The notes under the pieces are model-generated. The model saw only the letters and a list, made by a program, of their open reading frames with translations. It made no database searches and had not been told where the DNA came from. Position numbers and translations under genes: made by a program. From Sediminibacterium sp. (lineage in GTDB: Bacteria; Bacteroidota; Bacteroidia; Chitinophagales; Chitinophagaceae): a stretch of DNA of 64,000 nucleotides. The stretch spans positions 310,001-374,000 of the forward strand of contig JAFWCB010000005.1 of the NCBI GenBank assembly GCA_017537025.1. Direction: 5' to 3'. Within the stretch, counting starts at the first letter, position 1. Each line of letters starts with the position of its first letter. This document shows, piece after piece, positions 1 through 8,924 of this stretch.

Positions 1-81
1 GAATGTTTTAGTATTAATTCTCCTTTTAACCCAAAAGAAGCGACAAATTTTCCGATTTGAATATAATGTTCCATAAAACCG

Positions 82-144
82 GTCTGACCATGGTCAGACG
101 CTTTTAAAATTTAGATGTAAAAATAATATAAAGGGGCGTCTGAC
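82..144. other. three-arm inverted repeat with mutually exclusive pairings
   Basis: Positions 82-99 form a perfect 18-bp palindrome made of GTCTGACCA and its complement. The right half (93-101, GTCAGACGC) is also a perfect 9-bp reverse complement of 136-144 (GCGTCTGAC). The middle arm can therefore pair with either neighbour, an arrangement typical of attenuators. The element lies between the rpsP terminator and whatever gene lies left of the window, possibly rimM on the minus strand. Its role is inferred only from the pairing pattern. Confidence 0.45.
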
Positions 145-161
145 GCTAGCGACAAAATGGC

Positions 162-188
162 AAAAAAAACCCCGACCTTTCGGTCGGG
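162..188 (-). terminator. Rho-independent terminator of rpsP
   Basis: A perfect 7-bp stem (CCCGACC at 171-177, GGTCGGG at 182-188) with a 4-nt loop is followed, in the minus-strand direction, by a run of eight T residues (162-169 on the plus strand are A). It lies 20 bp past the rpsP stop codon, as expected for an intrinsic terminator ending the rpsP transcript. Confidence 0.9.
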
Positions 189-208
189 ACCTTTTCAAAA
201 AAAGTTTA

Positions 209-676
209 TTACGCTTCAGAACTTCCTTCAGCAGCCGGAGCAGCTTCTTCAGTCTTAGTTTCTACTTTCTTTACTACAGGAACATAAGCTTTCTTAGCAC
301 GCTGTTTACTCCTATGTTCTTCATTCCTACGAGCAACATTTGCTTCGTGTTCATTATGCCATACCTGAAACTTAGTCATCGCAGTGGCATCATCAAACAA
401 ACCAAGCTTAACACCACGCAATAGATGCTTAAGGTATAATACTCCCTTGAAAGATAAAATTCTGCGTACAGTATCTGTAGGCTGTGCTCCTTTATTCAAC
501 CACTCCAATGCTTTTTGGCGATCTAACTGAATTGTTGCAGGAACTGTTAATGGGTTGTAAGTTCCAATCTTTTGGATGAACTTACCATCTCTGGGTGCGC
601 GTCCGTCGGCCACTACAATAAAATAGAATGGGCGCTTTTTACTTCCATGACGCTGAAGTCTCATTTTTACTGCCAT
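209..676 (-). CDS. rpsP: 30S ribosomal protein bS16
   Basis: This is the small-subunit ribosomal protein S16, which binds 16S rRNA during 30S assembly. The first ~80 residues carry the family core, including [20 protein letters not shown] and an IGTYNP motif. The 155-aa length exceeds the usual 80-90 aa because of a C-terminal tail rich in Lys, Glu and Ala, a common extension in Bacteroidota. It lies about 100 bp downstream of ffh on the same strand and has its own promoter-like element at 723-730 and a strong terminator, so it is probably transcribed separately. No rimM or trmD follows inside the window; trmD is 10 kb away. Confidence 0.97.
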   Translation of the reverse strand: MAVKMRLQRHGSKKRPFYFIVVADGRAPRDGKFIQKIGTYNPLTVPATIQLDRQKALEWLNKGAQPTDTVRRILSFKGVLYLKHLLRGVKLGLFDDATAMTKFQVWHNEHEANVARRNEEHRSKQRAKKAYVPVVKKVETKTEEAAPAAEGSSEA

Positions 677-722
677 AAATAGAAATTTAAAGGCGTTTAC
701 AAATTTGGTTTAAATAGGGGTG

Positions 723-730
723 CGAAAATA
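723..730 (-). promoter_or_regulatory. putative rpsP promoter -7 element
   Basis: On the minus strand this reads TATTTTCG followed by C, matching the Bacteroidota -7 consensus TAnnTTTG except for one T-to-C change that recurs elsewhere in the window. It lies 46 nt upstream of the rpsP ATG. No convincing -33 TTG was seen. Confidence 0.5.
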
Positions 731-775
731 ATAATTTCATCAATATCATCCAAAATATACTGCAAATCAATGGCT

Positions 776-2098
776 TTAGCGTCTCATTCCCGGAAAACGT
801 CCCCCCATTGGTATATTATTCATCATTTTCATCATTTGCTTCATTTGTTCAAATTGCTTCATAAATGCATTAACCTCGTTCATATCTTTCCCACTACCCT
901 TTGCAATCCTTTGCTTTCTGCTGGGGCTAATGGCATCAGGATTGGCACGTTCAAACGGGGTCATTGAGCTGATAATAGCCTCGATTCCCTTAAATGCATC
1001 ATCATTGATATCAACATCTTTTATAGCTTTCCCAACCCCGGGTATCATCCCCATCAAATCTTTAAGGTTACCCATTTTTTTAATTTGTTGAAGCTGGTCT
1101 AAAAAATCCTGAAAATCAAATTGATTTTTCCGAATTTTCTTCTCTAGTTTTTTTGCTTCGGCTTCATTAAACTGTGCCTGTGCTTTTTCTACTAACGTAG
1201 TGATATCACCCATCCCCAATATCCGCTGTGCCATCCTTTCCGGATAAAACACATCGAGTGTATCCATCTTCTCACCACTGCTTATAAACTTAATAGGCTT
1301 ATCCACCGTGTATTTAATAGATAATGCCGCACCGCCTCTGGTATCTCCATCTAATTTTGTTAGCACTACACCGGTAAAATCAAGTCTGTCGTTAAATGCT
1401 TTCGCAGTATTCACAGCGTCTTGTCCGGTCATAGAATCTACTACAAATAAAATCTCTGTAGGATTCACTGCGGCCTTGATATTGGCCACTTCTTGCATCA
1501 TTATTTCATCTACTGCTAATCGGCCCGCCGTATCAATAATAACAACATTTTTATTGGTAGCTTTCGCTTCTTTAATAGCATTTTGCGCAATGGAAACAAC
1601 ATCTTTATTTTCACGCTCACTGTAGATACTCACTCCTATCTGATCTGCCAGTACGGTTAACTGATCAATAGCTGCCGGTCTGTATATATCCGCAGCAACT
1701 ACTAAAGGAGATTTCCCTTTCTTGGTTTTTAAGTAATTTGCCAACTTACCGGTAAATGTTGTTTTACCACTACCTTGTAAACCTGCAATCAATATCACCG
1801 TGGGATTACTATCTAACTTAAAAGCAGATTCCGTGCCTCCCATGAGCTGGGTTAATTCATCCTGCACAATTTTTACCATCAACTGAGAAGGACTAATCGC
1901 ATTAATTACCTTCTCACCAACTGCTTTTTCTTTTACCTTATCGGTAAACTCTTTCGCTATTTTGAAGTTCACATCCGCATCCAATAAAGCGCGACGGATA
2001 TCTTTAACGGTATTGGCAATATTAAGCTCATTAATACGAGCTTCTCCTTTTAAATTTTTAAAGGCTGATTCTAGCCGCTCTGCTAAATTCTGGAACAT
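776..2098 (-). CDS. ffh: signal recognition particle protein Ffh (SRP54)
   Basis: This is the GTPase subunit of the signal recognition particle. With SRP RNA it binds hydrophobic signal sequences on nascent chains and delivers ribosomes to FtsY at the inner membrane. The 440-aa protein has the expected order: N domain, G domain with the P-loop GLQGSGKTT at about residues 106-114, DTAGR, TKLDGD, then a C-terminal M domain ending in a methionine-rich helix (KQFEQMKQMMKMM). It starts 30 bp after the rpoD stop codon, but a perfect -7 element lies in that gap, so it can be expressed on its own. The ffh-rpsP order recalls the ffh-rpsP-rimM-trmD-rplS cluster of other bacteria. Confidence 0.98.
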   Translation of the reverse strand: MFQNLAERLESAFKNLKGEARINELNIANTVKDIRRALLDADVNFKIAKEFTDKVKEKAVGEKVINAISPSQLMVKIVQDELTQLMGGTESAFKLDSNPTVILIAGLQGSGKTTFTGKLANYLKTKKGKSPLVVAADIYRPAAIDQLTVLADQIGVSIYSERENKDVVSIAQNAIKEAKATNKNVVIIDTAGRLAVDEIMMQEVANIKAAVNPTEILFVVDSMTGQDAVNTAKAFNDRLDFTGVVLTKLDGDTRGGAALSIKYTVDKPIKFISSGEKMDTLDVFYPERMAQRILGMGDITTLVEKAQAQFNEAEAKKLEKKIRKNQFDFQDFLDQLQQIKKMGNLKDLMGMIPGVGKAIKDVDINDDAFKGIEAIISSMTPFERANPDAISPSRKQRIAKGSGKDMNEVNAFMKQFEQMKQMMKMMNNIPMGGRFPGMRR

Positions 2099-2117
2099 AA
2101 CTATTTCTTTCGGGTTG

Positions 2118-2125
2118 CAAATATA
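2118..2125 (-). promoter_or_regulatory. putative ffh promoter -7 element
   Basis: The minus strand reads TATATTTG then C, a perfect match to the Bacteroidota consensus TAnnTTTG. It sits between the rpoD stop and the ffh ATG, 19 nt upstream of that start. Confidence 0.6.
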
Positions 2126-2127
2126 AC

Positions 2128-2997
2128 TTAACCCAAATAGAATCTTAGCTGTTTACAACGACTAGTACTTCTAAGTTTTGTGATAGCCTTATCTTTTATT
2201 TGGCGTACCCTCTCTCTGGTAAGATTAAAGCGTAGGCCTATATCCTCCAAACTGAGTGCATGATCTACCCCTATTCCAAAAAAATAACAAAGAATATCTT
2301 TTTGCCGCTCTGTTAACGTTCTTAAGCTCCGCTCAATTTCTACCTGAAGAGATTCATGATGATCTAATTTTTCATCAGTTTTGGCTGCATTAGGGTTTTC
2401 TAGCACTTCCATTAAAGTTCCTCCTTCCTCTCCTTCACCAAGTGGGGTATCCATACTTACATGCCTAAAACCTGCACTCATAGTAGCACTGATTTCTTCA
2501 ACGGGCATGTCTAACAAATCAGCTAATTCTTGCGGGGTAGGTTCACGCTCAAACTCTTGCTCAAGCTGTTGATACGCTTTACTAATCCGATTCGTTAAGC
2601 CAACTTTATTCAATGGCAGTCTAACAATTCTACTTTGTTCTGCCAATGATTGTAATATGCTTTGTCGGATCCACCATACAGCATAGGAAATAAACTTGAA
2701 ACCCCTTGTTTCATCAAATCTAAGTGCTGCCTTAATGAGCCCTAAATTACCCTCGTTGATTAAATCTGATAAGGTAAGTCCCTGATTCTGATATTGTTTC
2801 GCTACAGAAACCACAAAACGGAGATTGGCTTTCACAAGCCGATCTAATGCTTTCTGATCACCGGCTTTTATTCGGGCAGATAAACTTACCTCTTCTTCTG
2901 CATTGATTAACTCTACCCTGCCGATTTCTTGTAAGTATTTTTCCAAGCTTTGTGACTCCCTATTGGTAATCGACTTGGTAATTTTGAGTTGACGCAT
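2128..2997 (-). CDS. rpoD: primary RNA polymerase sigma factor, Bacteroidota type (RpoD/SigA)
   Basis: This is the housekeeping sigma-70 factor that directs RNA polymerase to promoters. The protein is short (289 aa from the ATG at 2997) and lacks region 1.1, as is normal for primary sigma factors of Bacteroidota. Visible parts are region 1.2 ([15 protein letters not shown]), regions 2.1-2.4 ([41 protein letters not shown]), region 3, and region 4 with a helix-turn-helix ([20 protein letters not shown]). The reading frame extends to a TTG at 3009, but family members start at MRQLKITKS, so the internal ATG is preferred. It should be the factor reading the TAnnTTTG promoters seen throughout the window. 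Confidence 0.95.
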   Translation of the reverse strand: MRQLKITKSITNRESQSLEKYLQEIGRVELINAEEEVSLSARIKAGDQKALDRLVKANLRFVVSVAKQYQNQGLTLSDLINEGNLGLIKAALRFDETRGFKFISYAVWWIRQSILQSLAEQSRIVRLPLNKVGLTNRISKAYQQLEQEFEREPTPQELADLLDMPVEEISATMSAGFRHVSMDTPLGEGEEGGTLMEVLENPNAAKTDEKLDHHESLQVEIERSLRTLTERQKDILCYFFGIGVDHALSLEDIGLRFNLTRERVRQIKDKAITKLRSTSRCKQLRFYLG

Positions 2998-3214
2998 ACT
3001 CATGGGCAACGGTTTAAAAGGTGTTTTGGTTGATCCACGCCTGCAGCACTTACCTAAACAGCAATTTACAACATTTTACATGTTACTCAAAAAATGCTTT
3101 CTGGGTAAAAAATACCATTCAACCTTATATAAAAAGGGCTTTTAAAAAAAAAATTGGTTGATATATATAATTTAATATTATTGCACGCCCTCTGATGGGC
3201 AAAAAGAAGCGTTA

Positions 3215-3598
3215 ATGAGTAAAAAGCAGTTATTTACACTTGAGTTCCCGGTAAGATGTTCTCCAGCGATTTTATACGAATTTCTAGCCACTCCGGCAGG
3301 TTTGCAAGAATGGTTTGCGGATAAAGTAGACGAATGGGAGAATACTTTTAGTTTTTCATGGAATGGCGGAACACCTGATAGAGCAGCATTGGTAGACCAA
3401 GAAGAAAACAAGTTTATTCGTTTTCATTGGCTCCACTCCGATAAAAATGAATATTTCGAGTTCCGAATCGAAAAAACGGAGATTTCAAATCAAACCATTT
3501 TAATAATCAAAGATTTTGCTGAGAAATCGGAAATAAAAGATCAAAGCCAACTCTGGGAATATCAGGTGAAAGAATTATTTCATCGTTTAGGAGCCTAG
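3215..3598 (+). CDS. START-like (SRPBCC fold) domain protein
   Basis: This small soluble protein of 127 aa resembles the AHSA1/SRPBCC family: an opening strand (LFTLEFPVRCSPAILYEFLA), then the family-typical P-x-G-L-x-x-W-F helix (TPAGLQEWFAD), then a series of strands. The fold normally encloses a hydrophobic ligand or binds a partner protein; no catalytic residues are evident. Similar stand-alone START-like proteins are conserved in Bacteroidota without a known role. It reads divergently from rpoD across a 217-bp gap containing a run of A residues and AT-rich, promoter-like DNA. Its TAG stop overlaps the stop of the convergent gene by 4 bp (CTAG). Confidence 0.75.
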   Translation: MSKKQLFTLEFPVRCSPAILYEFLATPAGLQEWFADKVDEWENTFSFSWNGGTPDRAALVDQEENKFIRFHWLHSDKNEYFEFRIEKTEISNQTILIIKDFAEKSEIKDQSQLWEYQVKELFHRLGA

Positions 3599-4212
3599 TA
3601 TTCCAGCATTATGGCAAGCATTTTATTAAAATGGGTTGTTAAAAATAATTCCATGTCATCCCACTGTTCCAGTGGGATTTTTTTTGCCAGCTTCAAAAAG
3701 GGTAAGCCGGTAACCCTTTTTCCATCCCACTTATCCAACGATACATAATTATCCTCTTCAAAATAATGTTGCCATGGCTGATCTCCCACACCAATATACC
3801 ATCCTTTGGTTTCAGGTGTATACTTACCCGATAAAGTCAAGAAACGATCGATCGAAGCACCGTATTTTAAAAGATATTTCCCCTTTAACAACAAATGAAT
3901 ACTGCAATGATTACCCCACCAGAAGAAAGTTCGGATAGCAAAGAAATCATTATCCGTAAAGTTTCGGGGAAAGTCGAGCATTACATACGGCAATTGTAAA
4001 TACTGCTCCCCTTTTGAAATTTTAGGTGATAGTGCAAACAAAGTAGACCGCTCAAAATCAGGAAATTTTTTGTAGATATCTATATATTCCGCTGCTACCC
4101 TACCAAAAAGCTCATAAACCTTCTCGATAATCAGATTCTTTGTTAAAATCCAATCTGCATTATTTACCAATTCCTGTTCCTTTGGTGAAAGTGTTATTTT
4201 TGCTCCGCTCAT
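3595..4212 (-). CDS. conserved protein of unknown function
   Basis: I do not recognise this 205-aa protein. It has no signal peptide, no clear membrane segment and no familiar motif. It is rich in aromatic residues (for example FFAIRTFFWWGNHCSIHLLL and TKGWYIGVGDQPWQHYFEED) and looks like a compact soluble protein. It converges on the START-like gene with a 4-bp stop overlap and diverges from the LptF/G-family permease with only 23 bp between start codons. That arrangement suggests independent control and says little about function. Confidence 0.6.
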   Translation of the reverse strand: MSGAKITLSPKEQELVNNADWILTKNLIIEKVYELFGRVAAEYIDIYKKFPDFERSTLFALSPKISKGEQYLQLPYVMLDFPRNFTDNDFFAIRTFFWWGNHCSIHLLLKGKYLLKYGASIDRFLTLSGKYTPETKGWYIGVGDQPWQHYFEEDNYVSLDKWDGKRVTGLPFLKLAKKIPLEQWDDMELFLTTHFNKMLAIMLEY

Positions 4213-4235
4213 AGCAACAATATTAAGAAGCTTAC

Positions 4236-5666
4236 TTGATAAAAAAACTCGATATACTCATTATTCGCTCTTTTATAGGGCCTTTTATTGCCGCTTTTGC
4301 AATATCCATCTTTGTACTAACCATGCAATTTTTTTGGTTATACATTGATGATTTGGTAGGTAAAGGACTGGATTTATTTACCGTTTTAAAGCTGGTAGGA
4401 CTCGTAACCTTATTTTGGGTACCCACCGCTTTACCATTGGCACTCCTATTTTCTTCTATTATGACATTTGGAAATTTAGGGGAATCCTTTGAACTCGTAG
4501 CTATTAAAGCAGCCGGTATCCCACTGGTTCGTTTTATGCGCCCTTTATTGGTGATCACCCTTTTTATTAGTGGGCTTGCCTTTCTGTTTGCCAATAATAT
4601 CATTCCTGTTACACAGTTAAAATTAGCAGCCCTTAAATACGATATTATTGTTTCAAAACCTTCACTCGATATCAAAGAAGGTGTTTTCTTCGATAAAATG
4701 GATGGTTATGTAATTAAATTAGGTAGAAAAGAAAAAGATACTATCATATATGATGTGGTTATTTTTGAGCGAAGCAATACGTTGCAAGACAATATGCTGG
4801 TGGCTAAAAGCGGCGTAATGCGAGTAACCCCGGATAAAAAATTTCTCGAATTTATTTTAAAAGATGGCTGGCGCTATTCCGAAAAAGGAGCCAGAGGAGC
4901 CATCAATACTGAGTTTACCCGAATGGGTTTTTCTACGTACAAAAAAATATTCGACCTGAAAAGTTTTCAATTGAACAAATCAGGAGATAGCGCTTTCTAT
5001 GATCCAAAAATGTTGAGCTTACGACAACTTAACAAAGCCATCGACTCATTAAGTCATCTCGATTCTTTTTATGCCGAAAAATCGTCTCGTGAAGTGCGAC
5101 CATACTTACGTTTCGCAAGATATGCCGATACAGGTTGGAAAAAGGTTAAAAACCCGCTACCCAAACAAAATCCGGAGAAACTATACAAAGACACCAGCGA
5201 TATGAGCCTATTAGATGCCGCTGCAAATCAGCTGGCTACTATTAAAAGTAATGTATACGTAATGGCAAACGATAAAAAAGAAAGATACCAATCACTACTC
5301 TTGCATGAAATTGAATGGCATCGGAAATTCACTTTATCGGTAGCCTGCCTTGTGCTATTCTTAATTGGCGCCCCACTTGGTTCCATTATCCGAAAAGGAG
5401 GATTAGGAACCCCACTTGTATTCGCCATTATATTCTTTGTATTATTTCATCTATTCAACACCTTTGGTGAAAAATTTGTAAAATCTGAGCAAGCAAGCCC
5501 CATTGGTGGTATGTGGCTCTCTACCCTTATTCTTATACCTATAGGCGGTTTTCTTACTTACAAAGCCATGCGCGATTCACAATTATTTAATCAAGAGTTT
5601 TACTACCGAACCTTTAAGCATATTCGTGGCTTTTTTAGTAACTTTAGAAAAACGAATCATGAATAA
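4236..5666 (+). CDS. LptF/LptG-family lipopolysaccharide export permease
   Basis: This is an inner-membrane permease of the YjgP/YjgQ family, a half of the LptB2FG transporter that extracts lipopolysaccharide from the inner membrane. The 476-aa layout is typical: N-terminal membrane helices (FIGPFIAAFAISIFVLTMQF and LFWVPTALPLALLFSS), a long periplasmic beta-jellyroll region (about residues 130-350), then three C-terminal helices. The GNLGESFELVAIKAAGIP motif is characteristic of the coupling region. The start is a TTG preceded by AAGAAG; no ATG fits. The stop overlaps the ATG of the superoxide dismutase gene by 8 bp, so both are probably co-transcribed. F versus G cannot be decided from sequence alone. 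Confidence 0.88.
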   Translation: MIKKLDILIIRSFIGPFIAAFAISIFVLTMQFFWLYIDDLVGKGLDLFTVLKLVGLVTLFWVPTALPLALLFSSIMTFGNLGESFELVAIKAAGIPLVRFMRPLLVITLFISGLAFLFANNIIPVTQLKLAALKYDIIVSKPSLDIKEGVFFDKMDGYVIKLGRKEKDTIIYDVVIFERSNTLQDNMLVAKSGVMRVTPDKKFLEFILKDGWRYSEKGARGAINTEFTRMGFSTYKKIFDLKSFQLNKSGDSAFYDPKMLSLRQLNKAIDSLSHLDSFYAEKSSREVRPYLRFARYADTGWKKVKNPLPKQNPEKLYKDTSDMSLLDAAANQLATIKSNVYVMANDKKERYQSLLLHEIEWHRKFTLSVACLVLFLIGAPLGSIIRKGGLGTPLVFAIIFFVLFHLFNTFGEKFVKSEQASPIGGMWLSTLILIPIGGFLTYKAMRDSQLFNQEFYYRTFKHIRGFFSNFRKTNHE

Positions 5667-6369
5667 AAAAATAACTAGAAGATCTTTTATTGAGACTACC
5701 GGTAAAACTTCTATGGCAGTTGCATTCGCACCCTCCATCCTAAAAGGATCTATACATACCAATATTGGTTTTACACAGCAACCAATACCCTATTCCTACA
5801 ATGCGCTTGAACCGTATATCGACGCACAAACCATGGAAATTCATTATTCAAAACATGCAGCTACCTATACTAAAAATCTAAATGATGCTTGTGTGGCTGA
5901 AAAATTTGATTCCACAAAAAATTCATTAGAATCCCTATTATCCTCTATTTCAAAGTATTCCGCAAAAATGCGTAATAATGGAGGTGGACATTTTAATCAT
6001 GAATTTTTTTGGGAAACTATGAAAGGGGGTGGCCCCGATTCGCCAAAACAAAAAACGCTCGCCGCTATCACTCAAGATTTTGGATCTCTAGATGCTTTCA
6101 AAAATCAATTTGCTGATGCTGCTAAAAATCGTTTCGGAAGCGGCTGGGCCTGGCTCATTAAAAATACCAATAATAAATTGGTAGTTATATCAACCCCAAA
6201 TCAAGATAATCCACTCATGGATATCGCCGAAGTAAAAGGTATACCGATATTAGCCTTAGATGTTTGGGAGCATGCCTATTATCTGAAATATCAAAATAAA
6301 AGAGCTGATTATATTACCAATTGGTGGAATGTAGTGAATTGGGATATAGTAGAAAAAAGATTATCATGA
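5659..6369 (+). CDS. superoxide dismutase (Mn/Fe), Tat-exported
   Basis: It converts superoxide to oxygen and hydrogen peroxide. The metal ligands of the family are present: His62 (EIHYSKH), His114 (GGHFNHEFFW), Asp201 and His205 (LDVWEHAYY). The GGHFNH and NQDNPL (Gln182) motifs are those of manganese or cambialistic enzymes, not strict iron enzymes. The N-terminus carries a twin-arginine signal (KKITRRSFIETTGK followed by a hydrophobic stretch), so the folded, metal-loaded enzyme should be exported by Tat. tatA lies in this same window. The ATG at 5659 is chosen over an upstream GTG because it places the RR motif at the N-terminus and overlaps the preceding stop. Confidence 0.92.
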   Translation: MNKKITRRSFIETTGKTSMAVAFAPSILKGSIHTNIGFTQQPIPYSYNALEPYIDAQTMEIHYSKHAATYTKNLNDACVAEKFDSTKNSLESLLSSISKYSAKMRNNGGGHFNHEFFWETMKGGGPDSPKQKTLAAITQDFGSLDAFKNQFADAAKNRFGSGWAWLIKNTNNKLVVISTPNQDNPLMDIAEVKGIPILALDVWEHAYYLKYQNKRADYITNWWNVVNWDIVEKRLS

Positions 6370-6779
6370 ATCTAGAAGTACATTGGAAAGAAGGCCATGC
6401 ATTTGATGCCATATCTAATACAGGACATATTGTGCGTATCGATTCCGTGGGAGAAAATGAAGGGCCGCCAACCGGTATGAATCCTAAGAAATTATTGTTG
6501 GCTTCTATTTGTGGCTGTAGTGGTATCGATGTGGTAGATATTTTGAAAAAAATGAAAGTGCCCTTTACCAAGCTCAACATTTATGCAGAAACGGAACAAA
6601 CAGATGATATTCCCAAAGTTTTCAAATATGTGAATATTGTTTACGAAGCAGATGTATTGCCGGAAGATGAAGACAAACTTAAGCGAGCAGTAAGTTTATC
6701 GATGGAAAAATATTGCGGCGTATCGGCTATGCTGGCAAAGCATTGCCCCATAAATCATAGCACTAAATTAATACGCTAA
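6366..6779 (+). CDS. OsmC/Ohr-family protein
   Basis: This is a 137-aa member of the OsmC superfamily, whose best-known members reduce organic hydroperoxides with a pair of cysteines. It has the typical layout with GMNPKKLLLASICGCSGIDV around residues 38-55 and EKYCGVSAMLAKHCPI near the end. The cysteine spacing resembles the YhfA branch more than classical Ohr, so peroxidase activity is plausible but not certain. The ATG overlaps the stop of the superoxide dismutase gene (ATGA), which points to translational coupling and a joint oxidative-stress role. Its stop directly abuts the stop of the convergent glycosyltransferase. Confidence 0.85.
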   Translation: MNLEVHWKEGHAFDAISNTGHIVRIDSVGENEGPPTGMNPKKLLLASICGCSGIDVVDILKKMKVPFTKLNIYAETEQTDDIPKVFKYVNIVYEADVLPEDEDKLKRAVSLSMEKYCGVSAMLAKHCPINHSTKLIR

Positions 6780-7814
6780 TTAAGAAACTCTTTCTACAAA
6801 TTTTCTGAAATACTTATACCCGAATATTACCTTTAATAATAGTAATATGCCTAATCGTAAAGTTAAAAAGTTGGGGTATAATGTCATAGATCCGATTGCT
6901 TGACGAACAGCCGTTTTGGTTTGATGATATTCATGATAATACTTATGCGATAGTCTTACAAAATATTCAGCAAAATTCTTTCTGCTTATAGCCGTAATCT
7001 TATTTCGCTGATCATCCGGCATATGTAATTTAATAGTTTGAATGATAGTATAAATATCTCGGATATTTTGACCGGTACGCATGGTATCGCCACTACTATC
7101 CTGATCATGAATGCGATGCCTGGCAAGTATTTGGGGCGAATGCGCAACCCTAAAATGCATAGCTATCCTAATCCACATTTCCCAGTCTTCTCCGTATTGC
7201 ACCCCATAAAAACTTCCTAAACGCTCATAGGTACTCCTTTTAACTACTTTGGCTGGAGGCTGCACCATTTGTTTTTGAGCAATCGTAGTTAACCAATTTT
7301 TTAATACCCCTTTTTCAGGATTCACTACCGGTTTATTCCAAATATTTTTCCCATGTTCATCTATATATTCGTAACCAGTAAATGCAGCTCCAATATGAGG
7401 ATAATCGTTAAACAGTGTTTCTATTTCCGCATAAAAACCAAGTAGTACCTCATCATCACTATGCAAAATATGAATATAGTGCCCTTTGGAAATCTTAATA
7501 CAAGTTTCGAGGTTTCTCAATTTCCCAACATTGATATCCTGCCTGAAATAACCAACCCGCTCTCCGCCTACCCTGCGAACCAATCCTTCTACATTTCCAT
7601 CAGTACTAGCGTCATCCACAACTACGATCTCCATCACTTCTTTACCGATTCCTTGATTGAGTACCGATCGAAGGGCTTGTTCCAAAAATAGAATAGAATT
7701 ATATACCGGTATCATAACCGACCAAAGGGGGCGCTTAGCTCCCTCCAGCACCGGAGGAATTACCGGCGGCTTCGTCGGCACTCGCTCCAGCAGCTTATTT
7801 GATTCTAAATTCAT
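6780..7814 (-). CDS. family 2 glycosyltransferase
   Basis: This is a GT-A fold glycosyltransferase that transfers a sugar from an activated donor, probably in surface polysaccharide or glycoprotein synthesis. The first 130 residues show the GT2 signature: WSVMIPVYNSILFLEQALRS, the nucleotide-binding VVVDDASTDG, and HILHSDDEVL as the metal-binding motif. The ~60 C-terminal residues are basic and end in a hydrophobic stretch (LRLGILLLLKVIF) that may lie at the membrane. It stands alone, converging on the OsmC gene and diverging from a CDF transporter, so its acceptor cannot be inferred. Confidence 0.88.
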   Translation of the reverse strand: MNLESNKLLERVPTKPPVIPPVLEGAKRPLWSVMIPVYNSILFLEQALRSVLNQGIGKEVMEIVVVDDASTDGNVEGLVRRVGGERVGYFRQDINVGKLRNLETCIKISKGHYIHILHSDDEVLLGFYAEIETLFNDYPHIGAAFTGYEYIDEHGKNIWNKPVVNPEKGVLKNWLTTIAQKQMVQPPAKVVKRSTYERLGSFYGVQYGEDWEMWIRIAMHFRVAHSPQILARHRIHDQDSSGDTMRTGQNIRDIYTIIQTIKLHMPDDQRNKITAISRKNFAEYFVRLSHKYYHEYHQTKTAVRQAIGSMTLYPNFLTLRLGILLLLKVIFGYKYFRKFVERVS

Positions 7815-7848
7815 GATTTAAAGTACTAAATAAATACATTCCATCCGA

Positions 7849-8862
7849 ATGGTTTATTTTTATTCTAAAATATGCCCTTTGAACAAATCACTACAAAATT
7901 ATCAGGTTCAAAAGTGGATTACAGTGCTAAGCGTGTTTCTGTTCCTACTAAAAATTATAGCCTATTATTTTACAAACTCACTCGCAATATTATCGGATGC
8001 ATTAGAGAGTATAGTCAATATCATTGCAGGTTTTATTGGTTTATACAGCTTATATATAGCTGCAAAACCAAAAGATACAGAGCATCCTTATGGGCATGGT
8101 AAGGCAGAATTTATATCAGCAGCAGCAGAAGGCAGTTTAGTAATTGCGGCAGGAATTATTATTTTATATGAAACCATAATCAATATCTTAAAAAAAGAGC
8201 AACCACAAAAATTAGATCAAGGCTTATGGCTTGTAGCCATCACTGCTGTCGTTAATTATATTGCCGGGTATATCTGTATTTACTTCGGGAAAAAAAATAA
8301 CTCATTGGCGCTTACGTCTAGCGGCAAACACTTACAACTCGATACGTATTCTACAATTGGTGTGATAGCAGCAGTTTGGCTAATGCTTCTTACTAAGATA
8401 TACTGGATTGATAAAGCCGTAGCGCTTTCTCTGAGTGCTTTCATTATGTATAATGGCTATCATATTCTTAAAAAATCCTTAGCCGGCATTATGGATGAAG
8501 CAGATATGGATGTACTTGCCAAAGTAATAGCTGTGCTTAATGAGAAAAGAAAAGAGAATTGGGTTGATCTGCACAATCTACGCGTTATTAAATACGGAGA
8601 TATGTTGCATGTAGATTGCCATCTTACAGTTCCCTGGTACCTGAATATTCACGAAGCACATCGTGAAATTGATGATATCCTTTCTATCATTAAAAAAGAA
8701 TTTGGCGACGCTATCGATTTATTTGTTCATACCGATGGCTGCCTCGATTTTAGTTGTGCTATATGTACAAAAAATAATTGCCCTGAGCGAAAATCTCCCT
8801 TTCAACAAAAACTTAATTGGAATATGGAGAACGTACTTTCGAATGAGAAACATAGGGTGTAG
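7849..8862 (+). CDS. cation diffusion facilitator (CDF) family metal exporter
   Basis: This is an inner-membrane transporter exporting divalent metals such as Zn(II), Fe(II) or Mn(II) in exchange for protons. It contains several membrane helices, the family-typical metal-site segment SLAILSDALESIVNI in helix 2, an HPYGHGKAEFI loop and a second site near HLQLDTYSTIG in helix 5, followed by a cytoplasmic ferredoxin-like domain. The tail carries an unusual cysteine cluster (CLDFSCAICTKNNCPER) that could bind metal. The start is the first ATG in frame; the true start could be slightly downstream. Confidence 0.88.
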   Translation: MVYFYSKICPLNKSLQNYQVQKWITVLSVFLFLLKIIAYYFTNSLAILSDALESIVNIIAGFIGLYSLYIAAKPKDTEHPYGHGKAEFISAAAEGSLVIAAGIIILYETIINILKKEQPQKLDQGLWLVAITAVVNYIAGYICIYFGKKNNSLALTSSGKHLQLDTYSTIGVIAAVWLMLLTKIYWIDKAVALSLSAFIMYNGYHILKKSLAGIMDEADMDVLAKVIAVLNEKRKENWVDLHNLRVIKYGDMLHVDCHLTVPWYLNIHEAHREIDDILSIIKKEFGDAIDLFVHTDGCLDFSCAICTKNNCPERKSPFQQKLNWNMENVLSNEKHRV

Positions 8863-8898
8863 AAATAATTAAGTAACTAGGTAGAATAAGTAAATAAG

Positions 8899-8906
8899 TA
8901 CATTTG
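8899..8906 (+). promoter_or_regulatory. putative -7 element for the M20 peptidase operon
   Basis: TACATTTG matches TAnnTTTG perfectly and ends 18 nt before the peptidase ATG. It lies in the only gap (62 bp) between the CDF gene and the peptidase-S4-trmD operon. Confidence 0.55.
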
Positions 8907-8924
8907 TAATTCAATTTGCGTATA

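Noticed and set aside
7872-8102. Separate small gene inside the CDF transporter
   Set aside because: It overlaps the well-supported CDF frame and its translation shows no family pattern; it is a frame shadow.
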